A DNA stretch of 64,000 bases from Strigops habroptila (GCF_004027225.2 NC_044277.2:71921900-71985899), one strand, 5' to 3'; shown: positions 24,201 through 39,796, numbered from the stretch's first letter. The notes: generated by a model from the letters alone, not told the origin. Numbers and translations are program-made.

Positions 24201-24999
24201 TTCTTCCCAGTACAGTTTTCTGCTGAATTAACAAGTTAAATTGGCTCACTGATCAATATCGGGGATTGTGCAAGGGAGCAGTGAAAAGGAGTAGCAGGAG
24301 TATGGAGAGCTGGACCTCTCCTTTTCTCTGGCAGTAATTTGTTACATCACCTAACATGTACCACGTTAACTGTTGTATAACTGTCTTGTACCTACGATTC
24401 CCTGATAGTGTTTGTCACTATGCATGTACAACCCTCCTCTCTGCTGTTCTGCAGTCAGGTAAGGGCTGTATTGAACTGACTGGAGATTCCTGGACCACTG
24501 GAGGCTCTGGCGGTACCGTGGGGAGTACTTGACCCATACGTTGTGTACTGAACCTGCTCAAAGAAAAGGCCAAATCACTGGATTAAAGAGAGAATAGTTG
24601 CGAACATCATTCTGGAAGGCTGGCCGCTAAAACTGATCTTTAGACCACGGGAGAAACACAGTGTGTCTGCGTTTGATCCAACAGCCATATGCACTTCACC
24701 CAGTCACCACTGCACATGAAACCCACCCAGAGAGAGTGAGAGACATCCCCTGGAACATGGATTCATCCCCCGAGATTCAAGCCCCCAAAACCCCCCATAC
24801 ATCCAGTGGAAATGTAGCACTTCACAGCGCTTTCCCGGTGCTAGGCACACGGGAAGGAGAGCCTCCCCTTGCTCACACACTGCGTGCTGCTGCTGTCGCT
24901 CCTGAGCCTCCCGCAGGGGGTCATTCCCTGCCCAGCATCCCCCCGGCCATTCAGCCCCTTCAGGAGCAAGTCTGCCTATACCCGCTGTTCATCCCGGTT
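21248..24999. other. Intergenic DNA upstream of TENT4A, no gene recognised
   Basis: I see no known gene, RNA or repeat family. Open frames are under 90 codons apart from one of 143 codons that runs into the CpG island and is a by-product of its base composition. GC content rises from about 24.8 kb. Confidence 0.6.
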
Positions 25000-26504
<1,505 letters not shown>

Positions 26505-29500
26505 TGAGCAGCCGGGCCCCCTGGGGCTGCTGCAGCTCCAGAGGAACGGCGGTCCTCGGCAGCTTTTCCTGCGGCTTCTCTGGGCACGGGGATGGGTGGG
26601 TTGGGGGTCACACAAACTCCTCTGGAGCCAGCTGCCGAAGCGAGGTTGATCATAGGGGATGGTGGAGCACAAAAACGTTCTTTTGTAAATCACCTTGGTC
26701 TGTGCTGGCTGGGTGGCTCCTGGCCAAAGCAGCGGTGCAGGCAGGGTCTGGGAACCCACAGGTTCGGGGGTTAGGCCTTGCCTTGTAGTAGGTTGAGAGG
26801 TGAAATTGTCAGGCCACTGTCAAACGGCACCTACAGTAATTAAAGCGAAGATGGCTCAGGGATGCCTGTCAGAGCTCCTGAGGTCAATTCATAATGTGAG
26901 GGGGAAGTGGAAGGCTTCAGAGGAGCTCAGAGAAAACCCTTGCACTAATTTTTAAACTGATTTAAGCCTCTCCTTAAGCTGTAGCAGACTAGTTACTTTG
27001 GGGAGTGTTAGGAACATCAGTTGAAAGGGACATGCCCAATTCTGGCTGAAATAAGTGTGAAAGTCAGTGTGGTCTTAGAACATTTTTGAGAGGAATGGAA
27101 TAGATTGACCCAGCCAATATCTGAATTGAAATCTTTGCTTTCTAAAGAGAACACTTCTACGAAGCTCATCCTGTTCTGTGGCCGTAAGTTTCTCTTATGA
27201 ACGGGTAGTTATTAAAGCTGAGTATTCAGTTTGGTCCAGTCAGCATGTAGAAGGGACTAAACCTGAAAGAAGCACCTCTGGGGTGCTCCGTGAGATTTCT
27301 GTATTTCAGCTGTCAAATTTCACTTGGGGAAAATGTTGCTTTCCAATGGTAAAGGTTCATGGAGAAAGTGCTAGCTGCATTGATTGACTACAGCAGATTT
27401 CTAATGTCATTTCAAAAATAGTGTCTTGGAACTCCTAAAATCCAGGACCCTTGGATGCCCATGGAGTAGAGGTGCTGCATATTTGTAGAGGGAAAAAGAT
27501 AAAGATAACAGGGTACACTTTCAGAGCTGGAGAAATTTTAAGTGAGAAATTTAACTTAAGGACACTGTCTTCCTTTTCTGTTCTGGGTGGAACTGTCAGG
27601 CTTTGAGTATGTTAAAGTTATCCAAAAGTATTAGAAGATGTTTTTTTTCAAGTTCTGTTTTTTTGCAAACTGTAGCCTCTCCTGAAGAGGACAAGACTAC
27701 TGCTTTTTAATTCCAAACTGACAGTGAAAATTAAAATTGCTTACAGGAAGCAGTTTGAATGTTTAAGAAGTGTCATACGCTGGGAGCTTTGGGTCCTGTG
27801 CTAAGAAGATGTATGTTTAAAATTCCAGTAGTATCTTAAAAATAGCCTGAATATGTTTGTTTTATTTCGATAGAGATGTGGTAGAACACTGAGTTAACGT
27901 TTTAATTTATCTGTGTAAGACAAGTCAGTGTAACCTGAGGTAGATCTCCAGGCAGGCAGATGAAGGAGTTGCCCCAGGTCACCCGGCCGGTCTATGGCAA
28001 ATCTGGTTGAATTTCGGCTCTGCAGGTTCTGTCATGTAGCTGTAGGCAGTACTACCTGTGGCAATGGCATACCCTTATCCTTCATCTTCTGCACCCTCCA
28101 CCCCTTTTTTTTTCTTGTTGGTTTTCCTTAATAAAGGTTATGTCACCTTTCAGGTGTGTAGAGAATACATAGACAAAATTTTTTAGCCAAGCTTCAGTTG
28201 CACTATTCAATTCCGTTGCTTACGTGTTAATGACAAGTTCTTGGCTAAATGTCTTTGTAAGTGGAAGCTGTGTTTCCTGATCTTCTGTCAAAGATCTGTA
28301 TTCCTGTAGTGAGACCTGATGCTAGGAGTGGGACACCAGCAACTACAGCATCTGTGATCCCGTAGTTCCAGTTTCCTTAGAGCAGCAGGGAACTAGTGCT
28401 GAAGGAGAGCATGGGAGCTGAAACCACAGACTTAAATATGAGAAGCAGTTTCTGCCTTAAACGTTGAGTTCTGTTACCCAAGATGAATCTTGGACAAGTG
28501 TGTAGTCTAAAACAAGCTTCTATTTAGTGTTAGAGAATTTTTTTATAAAGTACTTACATGATTGAAGTAACAAAAACATTGTCACTGGTGGAGTGGCTTT
28601 AGGTGTCTACCTTCTGCAGTAATTCGTGACTACTGATGAGTTTAACTTAATTTTCCTGAAGCCAGGTTGGTGTGTTATTTGGCTGTTCAAATGAAAATGC
28701 ACTGAAAAGATGGAGATGGGAACAGATCCCCACAGAGGTTTGTCCTGAATCCTTTACATTCCTCATTCATTGCCTGGTGTTACTTGGAACTGTCAGACCA
28801 GTCCTGAAGCATCACTTCTGTAACTGTGATGGTCTGTTGACAGAGGCACCTTCAGTGGTGATATACTGGTGTATGCAACTGTCAAAATCTTCATTTGCGG
28901 TCTGCTTTGGACATAGATTCAAGGAAAAAGGACTTCATTAGAGGTGCTCTTATGCTCCTGTGTGTGAATGTTGGAGATTACTCTGCCATGAATATTGTTT
29001 TCTACTTTTTTTTTTTTTCCTAGCGTTTTTCCACAACAAGCTGAAATGTCTGGGTGGCACGCAGTAGTTCACAGTGTTAGTGTATTGTCTTTTGGTAACA
29101 GACTAAGGCGGCTCATCTCTGTTTGCCTTCTCCCAGGCTGCAGTAGTACTTTTAATGGAATGCCTGCATGCTTTGAAATAGTACTGTGCTCTCTCCGCTT
29201 TCTTGTTCAGAGCTGGAGATGGTCTGTAGCAGTGCAAGTCGTCACCGTTTTTTCAAACACATCATATTCAGTAGCTTTCTGATGGTAGGTGTGGTGATGT
29301 CTAGGAATGCTTCGTGTCATAAAGGCTGTGTTTTGCTGTGGTTTATGTACCGCATTCATTTTCTCCAGTGTACTTATATCTCTTGCTTTCACCACCTTCT
29401 GAGCAGCATGCTAATCTTTGTGTTGTAAAGGAAATTCTCCCTCTCATAAAATACAAGTGTGAACAGTCATGCTTGATTAGATTTTATCCTAAAGCATAGC

Positions 29501-31368
29501 TTTAGGATGTCCTAGGTTGACCTGTGTCATCTTTTTCCAGATTTCTGGAAGGTAAGGGATGAGAATGAAACCATGTTTATTTCACTGATTCAACAGAGTG
29601 ATTAATATAGCAACAACATAAATTCTTAAATGCCTGGGTTTAGGTTAGGAGTACAGATGACAAAATGATTGGTTTCAGGTGCAATGCAGATAAGTGTCCT
29701 TTAATATTATGAGGTTAGTTCAAACTGTTGTGACTGATGTTCAGAACTACATGTGGTTTCTTGATACTGCGAAGTATCCTCTTGAGAGGTTTTAAACTAC
29801 ATCTAGCATCTTGGGGTCTGCAGTCTTTGTACATCAAAATAATACCTTCTGTTATTGTAATGTCAGTATTTTAAATATGAGTAATTTAACCATCCAGAGG
29901 CTTTAAAAGTGCTGAAGTTTTATTTCAAAATACAAAATCAAGCTATTCCAATTTTTTTACTAAGGACTCTACTGCTACGTTTGCATTGCTTGCGTATACA
30001 GCTGATAGGGCACTTTCTCTTAAGATGTAGCTAATAGCTTATGAATAGTATAAAATCATATCTAATTATTCTGCTTCTTAATATGAATTTAACAAAGTAG
30101 GAATTAAGGCATTTTTAACAATACAAGCCTGTTCTGCTTAATACTTTCAATGAAATATTCAGACTAATTGTAGATGTCGAATGAAATTAGTGCTAAAATA
30201 CCTGGTATATCTGCTTGGTACATTGCAGTGCTGTGCAGAAACAACAGAACTGGCTTGTTGAGGCTTAGTGTGGATACCGGATGTGTTATGATACATTGAT
30301 ATGGTGCTCTGCCTGGACTAATTAGCGTTGCATAGCATTTGATGACTTACCATATTCATCACTCCCCCATACCTGTTGTCTTTAACAATCTCTTGATAAT
30401 GGCACAGAAGTTCTCTTGTAGAGCATAAAAGCACAAACACCTCCACATCTGATTAGGCTGAAGAAGGATTCAGGCCAGCATTGTCTGGTGACCACAGCAG
30501 ATACTTGGGAAGAGTTCTTATTAGCAAGGTAAGCTTACGATGATGCTTCCCCAGAAGGCTTGCTTCAGTGTTCACCAGTTTGCGGCTGAAGGGCACTGTC
30601 TACCAAAAATGATGTCCAGAGATTCATTTCTGTAGCTACTCAGATGTGGTGGTGTTACTATATTAGTCTATTTTAGTCTGTATTAGGTTTTGTTTATTTC
30701 TTCATCTTATGCTGAAGCATTTCTAATTCCAGCTGTACTGGGCTTTTTGCTTTCACGATACATTGCTAAACTTTGGTGACCAAGATAAATTTAATTACTG
30801 GGTTTTGTACAATACACTAAGAATGCACTGCATTCAGGACCTTGCATAGCTCTAGTTGCACGTTTGTCAACCCTTTCTTCTTCTTATGCTGCTGTCAGAG
30901 CTGGACAATGCAAATTAATGTGTAGGGATGCCACGTTGTCAGCCCCTTTTGCAAATTTTATTGTACTTTGGCTGAGCTGAAAAAATGCAGACTTTGAAAA
31001 CTCTGTAGCCTTTACTGTCTGCACTGGCGTGTCTAGCACATGTAAAGGCTTTAAGGGATTCCCAAGGGTGGTATCTAACTCTTCCCTGTACTTACAGTGC
31101 TGTCTTGCTCTAATACCATCTAATAAAGAGTCAACACAGTGGGCTATGCTTCACGCACACCACTGTTAAATCATTAGTGTCTGTTATCTGTGGTGGTAGG
31201 TGGATACCTGTAGTGAGGGTCTTAATGTGAGGCAGGCAGTATTGGCAATGTACACTCAATTCCTGTTTCATCTGGCTTTAGCACCGGGGCAGAACTAGGC
31301 AGTATATACTGTAGCATGCAAGGAGGAGGGTGGGAGTGGTTGCCTGTTAGTCATAGAGATTTCTGGAA

Positions 31369-31382
31369 GGGGGGGGGGGGGG
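31369..31382. repeat. G14 homopolymer
   Basis: Fourteen consecutive G occur in a G-rich surrounding (gggtgggagtgg upstream). The tract can fold into a G-quadruplex on the + (coding) strand, hence also in the nascent intron RNA. Such runs are hard to sequence, so the exact count may be uncertain. Confidence 0.85.
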
Positions 31383-31839
31383 TTGACGGAGCATCGGGAT
31401 GTGGTTGAGGGGATTGTTTTCATGCCTAAAGGTTGGTACACAGAAGAGTTTGAGGGTAGCTGCTGGATGAATTGTCGAAAGAACAAGAACATCTCTCTTT
31501 TTATGGTCGACTGAGTAGAGTAGGTAGAGCTCAAAGATTCTTTGCAAAGTGGATGCGTAGTGTAGCATTAGAGACTGATGCTTTCAGTAATGGAACGAAA
31601 GGAATATTTTGGCAGCAGTAGACTTGAGAGAGAACATAGTACCAGAGGTCAGAAAGGCTGAGCTGCAGTAGTAAAACATGAGAAGGCTTTGTGTGACAGG
31701 TGCTCACATCTGTGTGTAAAGGAGAATGGGACATGTTTGGAGCAGTTTGATCCTGGCGTCAGCTTCGTGGTGCTTTTCACAGTTGTTGGGCTTTGGCAGT
31801 AGGGACGATTGGTACTACGAACATAAACAGCTATACTGG

Positions 31840-33200
31840 GCAAGACCATTAGAGGCCAATGCCAAATGTTGGGAGAAGAATATGTTCATGTGAGCCTATG
31901 GTGGTATTTCCTGGAATAATATCTCACTTTTAAATGATCGATGGTTCTTGGACTACCTGGGCTACAGGCAGTGCATTGTTCAGCCTGTTGTGGATTTTAT
32001 GTATGAATTTATCTCATCTCATCTTGAGTTGGTGTGAGCTTCTGGGATCAGCACTGCCTTGTGGCAAGATGTTCCTCAGTTAAACTATGCATTATGTAAG
32101 GATCCATTTTTTGTCCTGAGGCTGTTACTAAGGTTGTAGTTGCTGCCAGCCACAGGTCTATGCATTAATGGGGCAATCTATGAGTGCTCTTTGCAGCTGA
32201 CTTGAAAGAGAGAAGGGAAAAGTTGAATTGCCTGACAGTTATCTGTTTTCCAGTCTATTTAATAATTCTTTTTATTGAAGCTGTTTCCTGCCTCTAGATG
32301 TTTATCACCTCTGTATGCATTCCAGTTCTGTTGCATCTTTGGGACTTAGATGAATCAGACCTGTGTGTGATAGTGTCACAGTATTCCTACATCTTGGGCT
32401 ATCTTGTTCTATCTTGTACTTTGTTTCTTGATTACTAACATGGGACTTGCCTGTTCTTTTTGGCTACTGAGTATTGAACAGACCTTTTAACAGGATTCTT
32501 ATTTCACGATCTTGATTCTCAGTGTTTTGAGCCTGTGCGGAGCCCCTCATTGCGTCTTTGTAAAGACAGAATTTTCTCATATGCTTCTGTTGTGCTTATA
32601 CTTACCCTGTCTCAAATTCTGCCTGCTACTTCATTGTGCAGTCTGTATTTTAATGTCTATTTGCAGTTCTTGAGCTGGCTTATTCTGGGTAACTTTGCAG
32701 TCTCAGACTTTTCTGCTTTACTATTTGTCCCCTTGCCAGATCACTTATGAGGATGTTGACTAGCATAGGGCACTTTAAGGCTTCACTTGTGACCTTCCTT
32801 TAAGGTGGAAGCTAAGAGTTCCAGCTGCTTGTTTCTGTTTAAAACACTTTTTTATATACATGAAAGTCTTCCCTCTCATCCCACGTAAGCTTAGTTTTTT
32901 CATAAGCCTTCATAAGGACATGTGGGACCATTATCAAATGCTGTTTGGAAATCCAAGTAGATAACAGGATTTCCTTTGTGGTTCACTGATACTTGCAAAT
33001 AATTCTAAAGGTTTTCTTTCAGATACTACTTCCATTTACAAAATCTATGTTGACATCTTGATACAGTCATAACTATTCAAGTGTTGCATTGATTCTACTT
33101 TAGACTAGTTTGACTATTATGGATGTCAAAACAAATGCTTTTAAATTAAAAAAAGAAAGCTTGCTGCTTGATGTTCTTCTGATACAAATGTGGTATTGGG
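31840..33200 (-). mobile_element. Ancient CR1 LINE copy, minus strand, heavily eroded
   Basis: Read in order, decayed phrases known from old amniote CR1 copies appear antisense: gaccattagaggccaatgcc, cagttaaactatgcattatg, gggacttagatgaatcagac, ttatcaaatgctgtttggaa with atccaagtagataacaggat, and acaaaatctatgttgacatc. I recall the same phrases from turtle and crocodile CR1 copies. No open frame survives. It should predate the radiation of modern birds. Borders are approximate, and some inner parts are unrecognisable. Confidence 0.68.
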
Positions 33201-36200
33201 TGAGTGGTGCTTTTGGTGAATACCAAATTATCAGGAATAGATTTTGATGTGAAGTATTTTCTACTAAAAACGGGTTTGGGACAAGTTTTCTCTATATAGT
33301 TATAGGATCAGGGAAACCTCTCTGGTATTAAAAAAAAAAAAAGGGGGAAAAAAAAAAAACCCCACCAGCATCTCTACTTAACTTTCTCTGTTCTGATCAC
33401 TTAATTCACTTAGCAGAAGCAGGTTTTTGGGCTCCTGAGCTAGTTTATCCTTTCTCAAGCATAGCTTTGCATCTTGTTAAATTGTTCCTCATAATCCTTT
33501 TTGATAGCCTTAATCTTCCAATCCTCTTTTCCTGCTTTGTGCATTACTTCAGGGTTTCTGAAGACATCTTCTGGTGGAATCTTGTGACAAGGTTAGTAGA
33601 AGATCTTTTTCCCTAAAATTTGATTAGTGATGCACACTTCTGCTAAACAACCAGTGTCATATCTTTAATAGTCTCTGAAACACCTCATTCTTTTGGTTGA
33701 GATTCTTAAATTAAGAAGCTTCCTCTTTTTTATGGTGAAGTAGTACTTAGATCCAGAAAAGGCCTTTGTAGCCGTTGTTGTCTTGCAGAGATACTGACTT
33801 TAATGTGCAGGGTTTGCTGCTTGTGGTCCTTCGATGAATGCATTTTGAATTAAACTCTGCTGCTCAAGATTATGTCAAGAGCTGCTGCTCCTCTTGAATG
33901 TTTCAGTGGCTAACCTGGTGTCACACATACTTGATCTACATGGGCATAATGAGTCTCTCATCACTATCATGTTTGTGCTGTTGCAACCTTTCGACTTGTC
34001 TGGGATGTTAATCGCTTGCTATCTTTGGGCTTTTGGAAAAGAACAGTATTAAGATAGGAATTTCAGAGTTTAGCGGTTCTATTTATTGGCATAGCGAGCT
34101 TGCTGATTCAGTTCCAAGGTTTAACATATGGTATGCTCCTTCACTGATAGAACAAAGTAATTGTGATGTTTTCTTGGTGTTGTGGTAAAGTCCAGCAGCT
34201 TAAGTCAGAGTAATGTACAGCTGTTCAGAAGCTTACGTAGTGGGTCTATTTTGCCATATATTAACTTGGAGATATAGATCAGTTTCTTTTCTAGATATTT
34301 ATAATGCAGTTTTTTCGAAGTACATCCAGCTGTTAATAAGGTACTTGGTTGAGTTTTACTGGATTGACATACTTAGCAAAAATAGAGTAGTTTTCCTTTT
34401 CTCTTCCAAAATGCAAGTGGATTCTGTTACTTAAGTCTGCAAATTTGCAGTGTAAATCAGTCCAGCAAGCTTTGTTTCTTGAGTGTGCAAACTGTCAAAA
34501 ATGCTTCTAAGAGGTAAAATTTAATTAGCAAGAAAATCTAAAATTAGGACTGGTTCTGACTTGCAAGAGTGTGGGGTAAGGAGAAGGCTTAGAGAGGAAA
34601 TAAAAACTATGGTGTCTTGTGGAAAAGGTACAGTGTATTATAAACTACTCTTTTTGTTCTGTGGATGAGAATAGAAGTATTTTTTTCTTCCATTCTCTCC
34701 TTAGTAGCTGACTTGCAAAGTAACCTTGATTTGTGTTTGAATTTAGTATTTAGGGTACCTACCTGTAAAACATTTCACAGCTCTGATTCACAAGTTCTAT
34801 TTTTTTTTTAAGTTTGCCTGTCTTTGAGTTTGCTGCCTTCCACACAGTTACACTGGGGTGAAAAAAAGATAATCATTCTCTGAATTACATAGTAACATGA
34901 GATGATTTGGTATGGCACTACAGTCTGTGAATGTAGTACTATGTTTTCATAGCTTTTCTTATCTGTAAGCCTAGGACACTGCATAGGGCATAGAGCACTA
35001 TTACCTGGGTGTTACTGGTGCTGAGGAGGACTGGTATAAAAAAGTAAAGGCACCTGAGGGGTGCTGTGAGTGGGGTGGGAAGAGAAGAATTGTAAGTTCA
35101 TCTCCTTGGGCATAGTTCTGTTTTTGCTACTTCTGCGGATGTCTTAATCTTGGATTATACTGGAAAAAGTCTGTATCTCAGAATGTACTATATTCAATCA
35201 CATATATATATTCCCCTTGATTTCACTCGACTGTGTTCTTGAGTTTGACTGTAACACTGATTTCAGTTATTGAATGCATTTGATTGTTGTAGTGTAAGAT
35301 TTGACCTGCATTTCCATGATAATGCAGTCGAGCTTTGCAGTAGTATAGGTGAAGGTATAGTTCAACAGATTTCTGAAATAGGCACAGTGGCTGCTGGGCC
35401 ATTCGCTATTGAACTCTTGAGACAGCAAAGTCCTCACGCACGTTTTGGAGTTCATGCTTCATTGAAAGAACGTATGCTGTTATTTGTAACCTTTATTTCA
35501 ACGAAACTTCTGTTGAAATGCTGTCTATGCCTCCCTGTTTCTTCACCTCCCTTTCCTGCTCGCCCACATACTTTGACATCTATTCTTTCTTTTTATAAGG
35601 ATTCTTAGCTGTTGTGTTAGACTTTTCAGTTAGAAAAATATTCCTTATTTACTGGAATTGAGCGTGTTTTCAAAAAGAATCAGTTGTTCCATGAGAATGA
35701 TAGTCACGCTTCTATATGTTCCTTCAGAATAAATTAATATGCTTAGTAGTGTAGACATGACTAAGAAACAGGATGCTTACTTAAGGGAAGAAAGTCTCTA
35801 TGATTTTTCATTCACCTAGTTGATGCTGTTTGATAATTTCATTTCACTGCATTTAAGTTAGCCCTTGATGTAACAAGTCAATGTTATCTATAGTAATAGT
35901 TGCAGATCCACTAAATTATGAGAGAAGTAGATGATTTTCTTTCCTAGAAATGTGTCTTTAAGGAAAAGCATTACAAAAATATGAGAATGTCTCCTGCGTT
36001 TTATTTTAACCTGAAGACTAAAAGTGTGTCTGCCTTCCTAAAACAGTAAACGGGATAAATTTTTTGGTAAACAAAAGGTGTCAGTTCTGTTGCATAGTTC
36101 AGCCTGTAAGCAGCAGATGTTTACTGTGCTTAGTGGAAATAGTATTAAGTGAATGGTAGGTTCCTTGAAGCTGTTAAAATTAGCAAGCTGAATAGTGTAG

Positions 36201-38034
36201 AAAGTCCTGGTAGCCTCTCTTCTGCATCACTAAACTTTTCCACCTTGTCTTAAGAGGACAGTTACATCTCTGAGTGTTTCTATAAATATAGTGAAACTGC
36301 CTTGTGAAAAACTCCATTAAAATGTCTATCTTTGCTAGGAAAGTAGTATAATAGGCATAAAATGTCATAGAAGATAGGTAGGTGCTGGGATGCCGTTGGG
36401 AGCCCAAATTCTTAAAGAAGTCGGAAGGAGGCTGAGAAAATTGACCTGTGCCATATGTTGAAAGAAGCTCTATTTTTTAAAAAGAAAGAGTTAAGGCGTT
36501 AGTTACATCTGCATGTACATCATGTGCTGCAAATTGAAATTCTGTTCCTAATGATTAGTCACAGTCCAAAGAAGTAGCAAGTGCTTATGAAGATCATAGA
36601 GGCTATGTGGGCAAAATACTTAACTAAAAACTATTCCTGTATTGGCTGGGTGAATGTCCTGTAGTGATCTGTTTTATTCAGACACCAAATTATTAATTCC
36701 TTCAGCTAGTAGAGAAGTTGCTCTGAGATTAGTTCTGAGCAGTATACAGCACCTTGTTTTATGTATTATCAGAGCTGCCTTTTTTGTGACTGTGCTTCAA
36801 TAACCTTGTCTGAGCAGAGGGGTTTAGAAAAATGTAAACCACAGTAACATTAAATTTTAGAAAAGCATCTCAGGTTTGAGAAGCTTCTTCAGGAGGACGC
36901 CTAAAGAGTGAAGTGCTTGAAGAGGATGTATTAAGATGGTCATGCTGTCATATGCTGACCATGAAGATAGCATTGATTCTTATCCAGAAGGACATAGTCC
37001 AGGAAGATGATGTTTTCTGAGACGTAGAATCTGTTGAGTTAGGAAAACTGGAGAAAGCAAACAAAACAGAAGTCTGTTAAGACAGAGGATTTGAGAACTG
37101 TTTTGTGAAGTGTGTTAAAACCTGAAAACCTTGCACATTGAAAGCAAGAAACTCGACAGAGTCTCTAGGGCTTATAGAGAGACATGAAAGGGCACCCAGG
37201 AGAAGTCAGATCATGTAGTGAAAACTAAGTGAACTAATTGCATTGCTTTTTGCCAGAGAAAGGCTTGAGACTTCTCCCAAGAACTTTCTTTGACTCCAGG
37301 GAACTGTCTTTTTAAATTTCAGTAAGGAGTGTTTAAGTCCATCAGCAGAATGAAAACTGTTGTACAGCTCTGTCTGGTGGCATACACTGAAGAATTCCAG
37401 ATGAATTTAACTGTGAAGCCGCAGTGCATGGTTTGAACTTTAAGTGAGTTTTGATTATCTAGCTTTTGTGCTGTTGTCCCAGGCAAACAGAAACATTAAA
37501 CGAAGTGCTGCCTTGCGAGTGCAAGGTAGAAAATATGAAATTGACTTGTTAAAAAGTAGATCAGGGAAGGAAATGTAGACTAGTGGTGGGTGGTCTTTTT
37601 TTGAGTCTTTCGTAACATGATTGAGATTTGTGACAGTGTTAATCATCTGAACAGAAGCTCAGTGGGGCATGGCAGAGTGCTTGTGTGCATGTTGTTTTTC
37701 TGACCTTGCTGACACACTAGGGGCTGCTTTTGAAAGACTACTCTGTCTATGGTAGAGGCTGCGGTGCACAGGGGAACTGAGATCCCTTCTATTCTCCTCC
37801 TTCCCTAACATGGGGTGGCTACTGTAAATGCATTTATTTTCAGGAATGTCTGTATCTCCTGGTGTGCTTGGATGGGGTTGATACCATAACAAAACAGAAC
37901 TTCCTTTCATGCGTAAACATAAATGGGCTTGTGCATGCTTTGATAAAGGTATTTGTGTCTCACAGGTCTCATTTCCTTGAAGGACTCATTGTTAATCCTT
38001 ATTCATGTGGTCAGTCTGGTAACGTGGAACTGCT

Positions 38035-38037
<3 letters not shown>

Positions 38038-38073
<36 letters not shown>
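38038..38073. repeat. T36 homopolymer followed by CAG
   Basis: Thirty-six T in a row end in cagaag, so the tract looks like an extreme pyrimidine tract with an AG acceptor. It is deep in intron 1 and no open frame or donor of note follows. It could also be the tail of an antisense retroposed copy, but the flank matches nothing I know. Confidence 0.85.
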
Positions 38074-39720
38074 CAGAAGAATGTGTCTTGAGATTCTTTT
38101 TTGAAGACGTAAAAATTAAACAGTTACAGGTTTGCTGGGCTTACGGGTTAACTGCTTAAAAGTAACCAAAGGAAAGAATAAAATACTTCATAATAAGGGA
38201 GTGTTACCAGTGGAATTTCTCTAGAGTCTGTTGCTCGATATATTCATAAATACCTGGAGGGAAGAAACGAATGAGAAAAGGGTAGAAAGGATAATAGAAA
38301 GCTGGAACTGACTGCAGACAGTCACAGTGGGAGTTTGTTGTTCATTAGGTTATAAAATTGCTGGGAAAATTAAATTCTAGTAAATACGTAATCGTGAATC
38401 TGAAGAAAAATAGTTCAGACTGAATATACTCAGTGGGTGGGCCTTACGTTGGTGACTGTTGTTCAGAAAACACCTGGAAGCTCCTTCACAATGGTTTCTT
38501 TTAAAGAGCCATCTGTATGCTCAGATATCCTCAGATAGTCGTTAGCAGCAATCTTTGCAAAGGTATGGACAATAAAGTGAAAACAAGTGAGTGTCATGGA
38601 CTGAATGGTGTAATTATGTATTAACTGTGTGCATTTCTGGCCACCTGTCAGAGAAATGGTGCAACAGAAGAACGCCAGCAGTGATCAGACTTTGGACTTT
38701 CTCCTGTGTATGGAAGAGAGAAAAAGATGGGGATTGCTAGCTTGAAAAAGAGCTGGTGGATAGAGACAACTGGATATGAATAGAGAGTTGGAGAAGTGTT
38801 ATGTTTGGAGATAAACTGCCAGTGATAATGTTTTTCCCCCAAGAAAAAGAGCATCAGATAAAATCATTAACCAGCAGCAGTTAAAAATAAAATACTTCTT
38901 AATTCTGATGTGTACTTAAATTGTCATAGAATGCCATGAATTACAAAAGCATAAATGGTCTAAAAAGGCCTGGAAAAATCAATGGAAGATGAGTTCTTTG
39001 AGCTAATATACATTATGGTTGGGATCCACACTGAAAATATGCCACATGAAATTGCTGGAGGATTAGGATTGCTGCAAGGGAGTTGGATAGCTGCTTTGTC
39101 TCTTCTTGCTTTCACCTATTGCTAGTTTTTATAAGCAGGACAATGGCCTCATTGCTGTTAGGTGCATTCAAGTATTCCCTTCACTGGTCTTGTCATCTTG
39201 GAAAGGGAAAAAAACCCAAAGCATACTTCCTAGAAACAAAAAATAGGAGCATCTTGGTTTGTATTTTCTGTCTTGCTCTGAAGATTTGAAATCAAATAGA
39301 TTTATTAACAAATTGACATGTTTAGTTGACAAGTCTGCTGTGTAGTTAAAAGCTCTGTTGTGGATGCAGGCCCAGTTTAAGGAAAGAGAAAGGGCAAACA
39401 GTAATTTTAGGTATATATGCTTTTTAGAAGTATTGTTGTGCTTTGCTGCTAAAATCTATTTGTGTACGGAGAGGAATCCTGACCCTTTAAAACTGGGCAC
39501 ACGATCTGTTGGAGGCTATCTGTTGGAGTGAGAATTCTCTAGTAAAACGAGTTGCAAAAGTTTCAGGGGAAGAGTTAGGAGTTCTACTGGAGATGTATAA
39601 AATTTTTCTTTGAAAGGCCAAGCATGTTAACTAAGGATTGAACCTGGTATTTTTGTTTTAGGACAGTATTTGTATTTCGCTACAATGTTGAATATATATG
39701 TTTCTTGCATTTTTGTTTAG

Positions 39721-39796
39721 CATGGCTCGATGCTTTTTCATTGAAAACAATCATGATATTCACCTGAAAATTCGAATTGATCTGTCAAATTTGCCA
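39721..39796 (+). other. Candidate alternative exon in TENT4A intron 1
   Basis: A T-rich tract ending ttgcatttttgtttag precedes, and gtgagtg follows, so both splice borders are good. The 76-base segment holds an ATG that is in an open frame of 25 codons to the donor (MARCFFIENNHDIHLKIRID continues to SNLP). If joined to exon 2 that frame stops after two more codons, so the segment could not extend the main protein. As a 5' non-coding exon it would instead leave Met290 in exon 2 as a possible start. Both signals could also be chance. Confidence 0.25.

Noticed and set aside
28999..29283. Acceptor-like tract (T13 and CCTAG at 29,021-29,025) with a GTAGGT at 29,284
   Set aside because: The implied exon has no conserved reading frame and nothing ties it to TENT4A. 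Such decoys are frequent in a 14-kb intron.
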